Made by a program: the position numbers and the translations under genes
In this document: positions 8,214 through 16,447 of the stretch, one piece after another
How the letters are laid out: each line of letters opens with the position of its first letter
Position numbering within the stretch: the stretch's first letter is position 1
NCBI RefSeq assembly: GCF_022809715.1
Contig: NZ_CP094460.1
Coordinates: 744,001-808,000 of the forward strand
DNA from: Burkholderia pyrrocinia
GTDB taxonomy: Bacteria > Pseudomonadota > Gammaproteobacteria > Burkholderiales > Burkholderiaceae
Length of the DNA: 64,000 nucleotides
Reading direction: 5' to 3'
The notes under the pieces: generated by a model
The model's database searches: none
What the model saw: the letters and a program-made list of their open reading frames with translations, nothing else
What the model was told of the DNA's origin: nothing

Positions 8214-9455
8214 TCAGTGGAATGCCGGCTGGACAGGCATGACGGAGAACGGCAGAAAGCCGCCGAGTTGTCCGGCGACGGAGCCGACGGTGGGTGCGAC
8301 CGACTTCAGGATGTCGCCGAACACACCTTGCGGTGCGAACGCTGCTTGCGGCTGAATGGCAAACGGCAGCAGGCTGCCAAGTTGGCCGAGCAGTTCGCCG
8401 ATCATCGGCGCCGCGGTGCCGACGATGGCCCCGCCCACGCCCTGCGGCGCGAACGCTGCCTGCGGCTGCACCGAGAACGGCAGCAGGCCGCCGAGTTGTC
8501 CAGCAACGGTGCCGACGGTCGGTGCGACCGACTTCAGGATGTCGCCGAATACCCCTTGCGGCGCGAGCGCAGCCTGGGGCTGCGCAGCAAACGGCAGCAG
8601 ACCGCCGAGTCGGCCGAGCAGCTCGCCGATCATCGGCGCCGCGGTGCCGACGATGGCCCCGCCCACGCCCTGCGGCGCGAACGCTGCCTGCGGCTGCACC
8701 GAGAACGGCAGCAGGCCGCCGAGTTGTCCAGCGACGGTGCCGACGGTCGGTGCGACCGACTTCAGGATGTCGCCGAATACCCCTTGCGGCGCGAGCGCAG
8801 CCTGGGGCTGCGCAGCAAACGGCAGCAGGCCGCCGAGTCGGCCGAGCAGCTCGCCGATCATCGGCGCCGCGGTGCCGACGATGGCCCCGCCCACGCCTTG
8901 GGGCGCGAACGCAGCCTGCGGCTGCGCCGAGAACGGCAGCAGGCCGCCGAGCTGACCGGCGACGGTGCCGACGGTCGGTGCGACCGACTTCAGGATGTCG
9001 CCGAATACCCCTTGCGGCGCGAACGCTGCCTGGGGCTGCGCAGCAAACGGCAGCAGACCGCCGAGTCGGCCGAGCAACTCGCCGATCATCGGCGCCGCGG
9101 TGCCGACGATGGCCCCGCCCACGCCCTGCGGCGCGAACGCTGCCTGCGGCTGCACCGAGAACGGCAGCAGGCCGCCGATCTGACCGGCGACGGTGCCGAC
9201 GGTCGGTGCGACCGACTTCAGGATGTCGCCGAACACCCCTTGCGGTGCGAACGCCGCCTGCGGCTGCGCGGCAAACGGCAGCAGGCCGCCGAGTCGGCCG
9301 AGCAGTTCGCCGATCATCGGCGCGGCGGTACCGACGATGGCACCGCCCACGCCCTGCGGCGCGAACGCACCTTGCGCCACGGTCGACGCGTAAGCCGGAA
9401 TGTGTCCCGTGACCGTGTGCGGTACCCCCGGCAATGCATGGTGTACATGAGTCAT
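8214..9455 (-). CDS. tandem-repeat protein: ten 38-residue hydrophobic repeats
   Basis: The protein has 413 residues from MTHVHHALPGVPHTVTGH, with AAGGA upstream. After a leader of about 34 residues it consists wholly of two alternating 38-residue units. Type A begins GVGGAIVGTAAPMIGELLG and type B begins GVFGDILKSVAPTVGTVAG; both end in GGLLPF and a QPQAAFAPQ linker. There are five A-B pairs, nearly identical. Each unit reads as an amphipathic, almost uncharged helix with few polar residues, closed by Leu-Pro-Phe. There is no signal peptide, cysteine or known domain. It could be a self-assembling surface or matrix protein, or a polyprotein cut at the linkers by the adjacent subtilase. Neither is shown. 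The last unit diverges (SVMPVQPAFH end). Confidence 0.8.
   Translation of the reverse strand: MTHVHHALPGVPHTVTGHIPAYASTVAQGAFAPQGVGGAIVGTAAPMIGELLGRLGGLLPFAAQPQAAFAPQGVFGDILKSVAPTVGTVAGQIGGLLPFSVQPQAAFAPQGVGGAIVGTAAPMIGELLGRLGGLLPFAAQPQAAFAPQGVFGDILKSVAPTVGTVAGQLGGLLPFSAQPQAAFAPQGVGGAIVGTAAPMIGELLGRLGGLLPFAAQPQAALAPQGVFGDILKSVAPTVGTVAGQLGGLLPFSVQPQAAFAPQGVGGAIVGTAAPMIGELLGRLGGLLPFAAQPQAALAPQGVFGDILKSVAPTVGTVAGQLGGLLPFSVQPQAAFAPQGVGGAIVGTAAPMIGELLGQLGSLLPFAIQPQAAFAPQGVFGDILKSVAPTVGSVAGQLGGFLPFSVMPVQPAFH
8217..9353 (-). repeat. coding tandem repeat: five 228-bp pairs (ten 114-bp units)
   Basis: The DNA is nearly identical from pair to pair, not only the protein. Repeated blocks such as GCCGACGGTCGGTGCGACCG recur every 228 bases. 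This suggests recent amplification or gene conversion and predicts copy-number change between strains. It also leaves the opposite strand open by chance, which can mislead gene callers. Confidence 0.9.
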
Positions 9456-9654
9456 TTTCAAGTCCTTGATCGAGAGGAAAGAGACGGCGCACAAGCCGCA
9501 GGCGGTGCAGCGTGCGCGCCGTTCACATGCCGGCCGGCGATGCTTCCATCGACTCAGGACGCGTGCGTCGAAGCAAACATCGGAGGAATCGGCAGGTCAA
9601 TTCTGCGAGGCAGGTCCTGCCGGCTCCATTCGGCAAATGCGGTATGCGTCGTTG

Positions 9655-10103
9655 TCATTGCGAGCCGGGCGGCGGAACAGAAAATGGTTCGGTGAGCCAG
9701 CCGGAAAGCACGGCCGTATGGAGCAGCGCGCAGATATTGGTAGAAGCCGCCTTCCCGAGAAGATGCGAGCGATGCTTGCGGGCGGTCTGGTCACTGATGC
9801 CCAGCGCACGGGCGACCTGCTTGTCGCTCATGCCGTCCGCAAGCAGTTTCAGTACCTCGCGTTCGCGCGGCGAGAACGGGTCGGCACGACGCGGGGCGCC
9901 GTTTTTTTGAGCACGTCAGGAAAGAGAATGAAATAGCAAATGGTCAGCTGCGCGGATTTCCGGAAGCCGAATTTGTTGAGCAGATTTTCGCGATGCTTGC
10001 GCGCGGTTGATACGGAAAAGACCAGTTCGGCCGCGATTTCACGGTCGGTCAGGCCTTTCGCGACCAGACCCAACACGACCATCTCGCGTGTGGTGAGTTT
10101 CAA
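9655..10103 (-). pseudogene. double LuxR-type HTH regulator interrupted by a one-base shift at a T7 (A7) run
   Basis: Reading from a TTG start at 10103 (GGGGA upstream), the first frame encodes a LuxR-type helix-turn-helix (LTTREMVVLGLVAKGLTDRE, then FSVSTARKHRENLLNKFGF) up to VLKKTAPR. A second LuxR-type HTH (FSPREREVLKLLADGMSDKQ, then GISDQTARKHRSHLLGK) continues in the next frame to a TGA at 9655. The shift falls at the run of seven T (9902-9908). One extra base there would give a continuous 149-residue protein made only of two HTH domains, with no receiver or ligand domain. It may be a true mutation, a phase-variable tract, or a sequencing error. Position and strand make it the likely regulator of the repeat-protein operon, whose start is 199 bases downstream. 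Confidence 0.7.
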
Positions 10104-10951
10104 GATGGATTCCCCGTTGACCCTTGAAAGGGCATCCCCTTTTCGTCACGGGAGCGGTGGTCTCCTTTGAATTTTCATGACACCCTCACCGGCGACCGGA
10201 CTTCTCCCCTTACACACGCGACATGCAAAGGTGGATGCGCTTGAGACTGCAGTGATATTTCCGGTCGACCATTTATGAAACGAATTTGCCGCGAGTATTC
10301 ATGTCGCTGCGGCGGTCGCAGCAACACTGCTCGGATTATTTGAATTCGGGCGATCGGAACGATGCATCATACGCCCGCCATTCGGCTTCGCATGATGATT
10401 GATATTACTGATTGAATTGACTCATCCGGCGTGCATTAAATCCTGAATTCACAGGTGAATTTTTATTTTTGTTTATAATTCACGGAATTCGACACAAACG
10501 AGAAATTCTCGGTTATTTAATTACAAAACGACGAAATCGAATTAGACGATCGAAAGCAACCTGGTCGAGGATTTGCGCTGAGCGTCTTCGTCCTTCCGAG
10601 CCGATCGTTTTTCGTTCGCAGGGCCCGCGCCCGCCACGGGGGCGCCCGGAAGCGGGCGCATCCACGATCAACTTCCCGGAAGAGGTGAAATCATGCGGTC
10701 GGCTTGCGATTGCATGCAACGTCGACGCTGCATAGCAGCGTCTCCTGGCAAACCGGGCTGTTGCGCGCCTCGCCCGAGATGATCGCAACAGATTGAGGTG
10801 AACTGACGTGCAACAGGCGACCACCCGATAAACTCGCTATTCCGCGGGCGGTTCACCTTCACTACGCGTAGAAATATAAAAGAAACACAGTTTCGTCTCG
10901 CAGATTTCCCGACGGAAATCTCGATCGCCACTGCCAACACGCAGTTCCCGG
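10104..10951. other. 848-bp intergenic region with an AT-rich core, no gene supported
   Basis: Between the regulator and the UxaA-like gene lies a stretch whose part 10170-10560 is far richer in A and T than the rest of the window. It includes TATAAT at 10474-10479 on the plus strand, though I find no good -35 partner. Short frames are open on both strands but lack ribosome sites and similarity. It probably carries the promoter of the HTH/repeat operon; a small RNA cannot be excluded. Confidence 0.5.
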
Positions 10952-12493
10952 CTACGTCACCACACCCACCTGCCAGGGCACGAACTCGTTCTGCCCATAA
11001 CCGTGCAACTCGCTTTTCGAATATCCGCCCGATGCGCAGTCGAGCATGCTCCTGAAAATCTCGTCGCCTAGCCGGGCGACCGTCGTCGTGCCGTCGATCA
11101 CGCCGCCGCAATTGATGTCGATGTCCTCTTCCTGACGCTCCCACAGCGCCGTGTTCGTCGCAAGCTTCAGCGACGGCGCCGGCGCGCAGCCGTAGGCGGA
11201 TCCGCGCCCGGTCGTGAAGCAGATCAGGTTCGCGCCCGACGCGACCTGCCCCGTCGCGGACATCGGGTCGTAGCCCGGTGAATCCATGAAGACCAGGCCG
11301 TGCGTATCGATTCGCTGCGCGTACTCGAACACGTCGACGAGGTTCGTGGTGCCCGCTTTCGCGATCGCGCCCAGCGATTTCTCGAGGATCGTCGTGAGTC
11401 CGCCCGCCTTGTTGCCGGCCGACGGATTATTGTCCAGCGCGGCGCCGTTGCGCGCGCAATAGCCTTCCCACCACGCGATTCGCGCGAGCAGCTTCTCGCC
11501 GACCTCGCGGCTGACGGCGCGCCGGGTAAGCAGATGCTCGGCGCCGTAGACTTCCGGCGTCTCGGAGAGTATCGCGGTGCCGCCCTGGCGTACCAGGCGG
11601 TCGACCGCCGCACCCAACGCGGGATTCGCGGAGATGCCCGAATATCCGTCGGAGCCACCGCACTGCAGCCCGACCACGAGATGCGATGCCGGCACCGCGA
11701 CACGCGTCGTGCGGTTCGCGTCCGCGAGCATGTCCGTGACCATCGCGATGCCGCGCTCGATCGTCTTGCGCGTGCCGCCGCTTTCCTGAATCGTGAAATG
11801 CTGCAAGCGTGCGGCATCCGCGTGCCCGCCTTCGCGAAGTACATCGCCGATCTGATTGGTCTCGCACCCCAGGCCGATGAACAGCACCGAATGGAAGTTC
11901 GGATGCGCGGCGTAGCCGGCCAGCGTTCGGCGAAGAATCGCGATCCCGTCGCCGCGCGAGTCGATTCCGCAGCCGAGCCCGTGCGTGAGCGCGATCACCC
12001 CGTCGATGTTCGGATAACCGGCCAGGGCCTGCGGGTGCACATCGCGCCGGAAATGGTCGGCGATCGCGCGGGCTACCGTCGCGGAACAATTCACACTCGT
12101 CAGTATGCCGATGTAATTGCGCGTCGCGATCCGTCCGTCAGCTCGGCGAATGCCCATGAAGGTCGCCGGTGTATCGTCGAACAGCGTCGGACTCGCGGCC
12201 ACGCCGAATTCATGCTCGCGCGCGAACTCGGCCATGCCGAGATTGTGCATGTGCACGTGCTGGCCGCGCACGATCGCTTCGCGCGCGACGCCGATGATCT
12301 GGTTGTAGCGCCTGATCGGCTCGCCTTTCGCGATGTCGCGCGTCGCGATCTTGTGACCGGGCGGAATCAGGCCGGCGACGACGAGCGCCTCGGATGCGAT
12401 CCGGGCGCCGGATACGAGCTGGCGCGTCGCGATCACGACATCGTCGTTCGGATGCAGTCGGATCGCGACCTGTTCGGTGGCGGAGGTAGTCAT
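10952..12493 (-). CDS. uxaA: UxaA/GarD-family sugar-acid dehydratase (altronate dehydratase-like)
   Basis: The protein has 513 residues from MTTSATEQVAIRLHPNDDVV. It joins an N-terminal SAF domain (about residues 1-95) to the large UxaA catalytic domain, as in full-length altronate and galactarate dehydratases. Family segments include IATRNYIGILTSVNCSATV, ALTHGLGCGI, GLGCETNQI, GLQCGGSDGYSGI and FTTGRGSAYGCAPAP. These enzymes remove water from D-altronate to give 2-keto-3-deoxy-D-gluconate, with an iron or other divalent metal held partly by cysteines. A UxaB-like reductase in the same operon supports altronate as the substrate; galactarate is the main alternative. It is the last gene of the operon, 44 bases after the permease. 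The symbol is by family and context. Confidence 0.8.
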   Translation of the reverse strand: MTTSATEQVAIRLHPNDDVVIATRQLVSGARIASEALVVAGLIPPGHKIATRDIAKGEPIRRYNQIIGVAREAIVRGQHVHMHNLGMAEFAREHEFGVAASPTLFDDTPATFMGIRRADGRIATRNYIGILTSVNCSATVARAIADHFRRDVHPQALAGYPNIDGVIALTHGLGCGIDSRGDGIAILRRTLAGYAAHPNFHSVLFIGLGCETNQIGDVLREGGHADAARLQHFTIQESGGTRKTIERGIAMVTDMLADANRTTRVAVPASHLVVGLQCGGSDGYSGISANPALGAAVDRLVRQGGTAILSETPEVYGAEHLLTRRAVSREVGEKLLARIAWWEGYCARNGAALDNNPSAGNKAGGLTTILEKSLGAIAKAGTTNLVDVFEYAQRIDTHGLVFMDSPGYDPMSATGQVASGANLICFTTGRGSAYGCAPAPSLKLATNTALWERQEEDIDINCGGVIDGTTTVARLGDEIFRSMLDCASGGYSKSELHGYGQNEFVPWQVGVVT

Positions 12494-12537
12494 GATGATG
12501 ATCCTGGATGGGTCGTGAAATGGCGCGCCGGCGAAGG

Positions 12538-13875
12538 TTATCGATGCGTGCCGACCTGCGCGCCGCCATGCGTGCCTTCGGCCGCCGCGTGCCCCATGCC
12601 GCGCAGCGAACGCAGCAGCAGCACGCTGACGAAGCACAACGCGGCGACCACCACGAAGCCGGCGCGCGAATCGTGCGACGCCGCGTCCGCGAACGCCTTG
12701 ATCTGAGGCGACACGAAGCCGCCGAGATTGCCGATCGACACGATGAACGCGATGCCGCTCGCCGCGCCCGTCCCGCCGAGATAGCGTGTCGGCAGGCACC
12801 AGAACACCGGCTGGCACGCGACCAGGCCGGGAATCGCGATGCAGAATGCGAGCAGGGTCAGCACCGGCGTATCGATCACGGACAGCGACGCGAACGCGAG
12901 GATCCCGACCGTCAGCATGCCGGCCGCGACCTGCAGATGATTGTCGCGACGATCCGCGAAGCGAGTCGCGACGATCATCGCGCCGATCGTGCACAACCAG
13001 GGAATCATCAGCAGCAGGCCGATCTTTCCATCGATCTGGGAGCCCATCGTCGCGGCGAATTTCGACGGCAGGTAGAACGCGAGCGGCGCATTGCCGATCT
13101 GGATGCAGAAGTACGCGGCAATGAACGTCAGCACGCGGCGGTCCTTCAGCACGCCGAACACGGCCGTCGACAGATGCCGGGGCTTAGCGCGCTCCTCGGC
13201 GGCGAGCGTGTCGCTCAGCGCCCGCTTCTCGTCCTCGGTCAGCCAGCGCGCGTCTTTCGGCCGGCTCGTCAGGTAGAAGAACGCGATCACGCCGACCACG
13301 GTCGCCATCAGGCCCTCGACCAGGTACATCCATTGCCAGTTCCGCAAGCCGAACATGTCATGCATCTGCAACAGGAAGCCCGATAGCGGATTGCCGATCA
13401 GCATCGCGATCGGCACGCCGAAGTAAAAGAGCCCGAGCGCACGGGCGCGCCCCTTCGCCGGAAACCAGTAGGTCAGGTACAGGATGATCCCGGGAAAGAA
13501 CCCGGCCTCCGCCGCACCGAGCAGGAAACGGATCCAGTAGAACTGCGTCGGCGTGTGGGCAAACATCATCGATGCCGACACGAAGCCCCACGTCACCATG
13601 ATTCGGCTCATCCATACGCGGGCGCCGATGCGGTTCATGATGAGGTTACTCGGCACCTCGAACAACGCGTAGCCGATGAAGAAGATACCGGCGCCGAATG
13701 CGAACGCCGCGTCGCTCAGGCCCGTATCGGCCTGATAGGCGATCTTTGCGAAACCGACGTTCGCGCGGTCGATAAACGCCAGCGCGTACATCAGCGTCAG
13801 GAACGGCAGGAGCCGGATCGCGGCCTTCCTGACCGCGCCGGCGAGGTGCTGCGACTGTTGAGGATCATGGTTCAT
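12538..13875 (-). CDS. MFS transporter, anion:cation symporter family (sugar-acid permease)
   Basis: The protein of 445 residues has twelve predicted membrane segments. The N-terminal AFIDRANVGFAKIAY and the loop RFLLGAAEAGFFPG are typical of the ACS (phthalate/glucarate/galactonate permease) branch of the major facilitator superfamily. A large cytoplasmic loop near residues 195-250 divides the halves. It probably imports the hexonate used by the surrounding enzymes by proton symport at the inner membrane. It starts 39 bases after the enolase-family dehydratase and ends 44 bases before the UxaA-like gene. Substrate is inferred from the operon only. Confidence 0.85.
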   Translation of the reverse strand: MNHDPQQSQHLAGAVRKAAIRLLPFLTLMYALAFIDRANVGFAKIAYQADTGLSDAAFAFGAGIFFIGYALFEVPSNLIMNRIGARVWMSRIMVTWGFVSASMMFAHTPTQFYWIRFLLGAAEAGFFPGIILYLTYWFPAKGRARALGLFYFGVPIAMLIGNPLSGFLLQMHDMFGLRNWQWMYLVEGLMATVVGVIAFFYLTSRPKDARWLTEDEKRALSDTLAAEERAKPRHLSTAVFGVLKDRRVLTFIAAYFCIQIGNAPLAFYLPSKFAATMGSQIDGKIGLLLMIPWLCTIGAMIVATRFADRRDNHLQVAAGMLTVGILAFASLSVIDTPVLTLLAFCIAIPGLVACQPVFWCLPTRYLGGTGAASGIAFIVSIGNLGGFVSPQIKAFADAASHDSRAGFVVVAALCFVSVLLLRSLRGMGHAAAEGTHGGAQVGTHR

Positions 13876-13914
13876 CGTTGTCTCCGGGATTGTTCTCGTC
13901 GTGGGGCCGGTCGC

Positions 13915-15222
13915 TCACGCCCGCCATTCGGGCCCGTTCGGGTAGGCAAATGCATCGAGCGACGCCGCCTTCATCGTGACGCCGTAACCGGGTGCCTCCT
14001 GCGGCATGTAGCGCCCGCGGCGAATCACGATCGGCGCCTCGAAATGCTCGTGCAGGTGATCGACGTATTCGAGCACGCGCCGATCCAGCGAGCCCGACAC
14101 CGCGATGTAGTCGAACAGCACGATGTTCTGCGAGTACTGGCACAGGCCGACGCCCCCGCCGTGCGGGCACACCGGCACCCCGAACTTCGCAGCCATCAGG
14201 ACGACGGCAAGCACTTCGTTCAACCCGCCGAGCCGTGCGGGATCGAGTTGGCAGAAGTCGAGCGCGCCCGCCTGGAAGAACTGCTTGAACATCACGCGGT
14301 TGTGCGCGTGCTCGCCGGTCGCGACGCCGATCGGCCCGATTCGCTGCCGGATCGCCGCGTGACCGAGAATGTCGTCCGGGCTGGTCGGTTCCTCGATCCA
14401 CCACGGGTCGAACTGCGCGAGCACGCGCATGTTCGCGACGGCCTCGTCGACGCCCCAGTTCTGGTTCGCATCCATCATCAGCTTGCGCTCCCAGCCGAGT
14501 TCCTCGCGCAGGATCCGCGCGCGCCGCACGTCCTGCTCGAGATCCGCGCCGACCTTCTGCTTCAGGTGCGTCCACCCGTCCGCGACCGCCTCGCGCGCGA
14601 GCATGCGCATCTTGTCCTCCGGGTAGCCGAGCCAGCCGGCCGCGGTCGTGTAGCCGGGGTAGCCGTGCTCGCGCATCTCCCGTTCGCGCAGCGCCTTGCC
14701 CGGCGCCGCCCGGCGCAGCATCGCGACGGCTTCCTCGCGGGTCAGCTCGTCGTCGATGTACGTGAAGTCGACGCAACTCACGAGCTGTTCGGGCGTCATG
14801 TCGACGAGAAACTTCCAGACCGGTTTGCCGGCCGTTTTCGCCCACAGGTCCCAGATCGCATTGATCAGCGCGGCCGTCGCGAGATGCACCACGCCCTTCT
14901 CGGGACCGACCCAGCGAAGCTGGCAATCGCCCGCGACCATCTCATGCCAGTACGCGCCGAAGTCCGCCGTGATCTCCTCGAGCGAGCGGCCGATCACGAA
15001 CAGCTTCGCGAGCGACTTCACCGCATCGACGCACAGTTCGTTGCCGCGGCCGATCGTGAAGGTCAGGCCGTGGCCGTCGATACCGTTGCGCGCATCGGTG
15101 ACGAGCGTCACGTAGGTCGCCGAGTAGTCCGAATTACCGTTCATCGCGTCGGAGCCATCCATGCTCTTCGACGTCGGAAAGCGAATGTCACGTACCTTCA
15201 CATCGATAATGCGTGTCGTCAT
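13915..15222 (-). CDS. L-fuconate dehydratase-like enzyme (enolase superfamily)
   Basis: The protein has 435 residues from MTTRIIDVKVRDIRFPTS, with AAGGAG ten bases upstream. The segments DGSDAMN near residue 22 and GHGLTFTIGRGNE near residue 50 are characteristic of the L-fuconate dehydratase branch. The catalytic HLKQKVG lysine, the metal ligands in LMMDANQNW, WIEEPTSP and GVATGEHAHN, and the late CPHGGGVGLCQ block are present. The family removes a proton alpha to the carboxylate of L-fuconate, and the characterised Xanthomonas enzyme also accepts L-galactonate and related acids. No fucose dehydrogenase or lactonase is adjacent, so L-galactonate or a stereoisomer is as likely as L-fuconate. 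It would give a direct dehydration branch beside the oxidation-reduction route of its neighbours. Confidence 0.85.
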   Translation of the reverse strand: MTTRIIDVKVRDIRFPTSKSMDGSDAMNGNSDYSATYVTLVTDARNGIDGHGLTFTIGRGNELCVDAVKSLAKLFVIGRSLEEITADFGAYWHEMVAGDCQLRWVGPEKGVVHLATAALINAIWDLWAKTAGKPVWKFLVDMTPEQLVSCVDFTYIDDELTREEAVAMLRRAAPGKALREREMREHGYPGYTTAAGWLGYPEDKMRMLAREAVADGWTHLKQKVGADLEQDVRRARILREELGWERKLMMDANQNWGVDEAVANMRVLAQFDPWWIEEPTSPDDILGHAAIRQRIGPIGVATGEHAHNRVMFKQFFQAGALDFCQLDPARLGGLNEVLAVVLMAAKFGVPVCPHGGGVGLCQYSQNIVLFDYIAVSGSLDRRVLEYVDHLHEHFEAPIVIRRGRYMPQEAPGYGVTMKAASLDAFAYPNGPEWRA

Positions 15223-15310
15223 CGCTGCTTGTCTCCTTGTCGTTTCATCTTGTCTTGCCTTGTCGCCGCGCCCGGACGCCTCTGCAACGAGCCCGTGCCG
15301 CTGCGGCCGT

Positions 15311-16447
15311 TCAGCCAAGCGCCGCAATCAGGCGCGGCTGCCCGATCGGCAACTTCAGCGCGCGCGCCATTTCGAGCACCGGGCGCAGGCGTCGCAGCTT
15401 CTTCATGTCGTGATTGCCGGCAATGTCGGCCAGCCGGTGCGCGAGGAATGGATTCGCGAACCGGTCGCGTACCTCGTCCAGATACGACAGCGCCGCGTCG
15501 CGCTCGCCGAGCGCGGCGAACACCGGCATCACCTCGTCGTTCCACACCGCTTCGAGCGGTTCGCGGTATGCGGGATCGTCCATCGCCGCACCGACCGTCA
15601 TGTCCGCCGCACCGCCGAGCGTGAGCCATTGCTGCGCGAGCATCGTGTGTCCAAGATTGAGCAGCAGCAGTTTCAGGCGCTCGTAGCGCTCGAGATCGTC
15701 GGTCGCGACGATGTCGGGGTGTTCGCACGGCAGCGTCATCCCGGCCGTGCGCCGAACCGCCCACAGCGCATACGGCTCGGCAATCGCGCCGACCGGATGG
15801 ATCGGCTCCGACACGATGCGGTCGACGAGGGAATTGACCCACACGCAGCCGCCGATCAGGTAATCGACGAATGCCGCGTCCGCGCGCCAGCCCCGCGCGA
15901 CGCCGACCACCAGGTCGCGCAGCGTGTCGCCGTTGCGCGCGACGAGCTCGCACGGCAGCAGCGTGACGGGCTCGCCGCCTGCCCGGAAGCGCTCGTGCAG
16001 GAGCACCGCAAGCTTCGCCGCGAAGCCGCGCGGCGTGCGGCGCCCGTCGAGCAGGTCCGGGCCGTCGTCGTCGAACAGCGCATAACCGCTGTCGCCGGTG
16101 TTCGATACGATCACCCGGACGTCGTGCGCCATGCACTCTCGCAACAGCGCCCAGTCCTCGCTCGCATGCAGCGCTTCCGTGATCGCCACGCAGTCGACCT
16201 GCCGGTCGATCGTCTCGCCGTGCCGCCTGCCGCGGATTCTCACCGGATAGCGTCCGGCCGCACGCAGCGCATCGATGCGCGCGCGGCTCTCGGCGCTCGA
16301 CGTCGTCTGCACGACCGTCACCGCACCGAGCGCGCGGCCGACAGCCAGCGCTTCGGACATGAACAGATCGACATGCGCCTGCAGGAAGCGGCTGGTCCCG
16401 AATTGCAGGATCGGATTGCCCATCGGTTTGCCGTCCGCGCTCAGCAT
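15311..16447 (-). CDS. mannitol dehydrogenase-family oxidoreductase (UxaB-like tagaturonate reductase)
   Basis: The protein of 378 residues has the two-domain layout of the polyol/uronate long-chain dehydrogenases. The N-terminal ILQFGTSRFLQAHVDLF is the nucleotide-binding start, and VSNTGDSGY near residue 110 stands where UxaB has SNTTEAG. TLLPCELVARNG near residue 160 and FVDYLIGGCVWVNSLVDRIV near 190 are family blocks. C-terminal IAGNHDMKKLRRL closes the helical domain. UxaB reduces D-tagaturonate to D-altronate with NADH, which fits between the Zn-dehydrogenase and the UxaA-like dehydratase. A mannitol or arabinitol dehydrogenase activity is the alternative. Its ATG overlaps the stop of the Zn-dehydrogenase by seven bases. 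Confidence 0.75.
   Translation of the reverse strand: MLSADGKPMGNPILQFGTSRFLQAHVDLFMSEALAVGRALGAVTVVQTTSSAESRARIDALRAAGRYPVRIRGRRHGETIDRQVDCVAITEALHASEDWALLRECMAHDVRVIVSNTGDSGYALFDDDGPDLLDGRRTPRGFAAKLAVLLHERFRAGGEPVTLLPCELVARNGDTLRDLVVGVARGWRADAAFVDYLIGGCVWVNSLVDRIVSEPIHPVGAIAEPYALWAVRRTAGMTLPCEHPDIVATDDLERYERLKLLLLNLGHTMLAQQWLTLGGAADMTVGAAMDDPAYREPLEAVWNDEVMPVFAALGERDAALSYLDEVRDRFANPFLAHRLADIAGNHDMKKLRRLRPVLEMARALKLPIGQPRLIAALG

Noticed and set aside
8217..9353. Direct repeats resembling a CRISPR array
   Set aside because: Units are 114/228 bases, contiguous, have no unique spacers and encode conserved protein repeats.
8163..9695. Long open frame on the plus strand across the repeat gene
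   Set aside because: It is open only because a 228-base unit repeats; its product is Arg-rich low-complexity text without start site, and the minus strand gives clear, hydrophobic, in-phase repeats.
9902..9908. Programmed -1 ribosomal frameshift joining the two HTH halves
   Set aside because: The zero-frame codons around the run are CTC AAA AAA ACG, which do not form a standard X-XXY-YYZ slip site; a tract-length change explains it more simply.
10469..10735. Possible small gene in the AT-rich intergenic region
   Set aside because: No ribosome binding site, no homology I recognise, and a start and composition unlike the neighbouring genes.
13915..15222. Complete L-fucose breakdown pathway
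   Set aside because: Only the fuconate-dehydratase-like gene is present; fucose dehydrogenase, lactonase and the downstream keto-acid enzymes are missing, and the neighbours fit hexonate metabolism.
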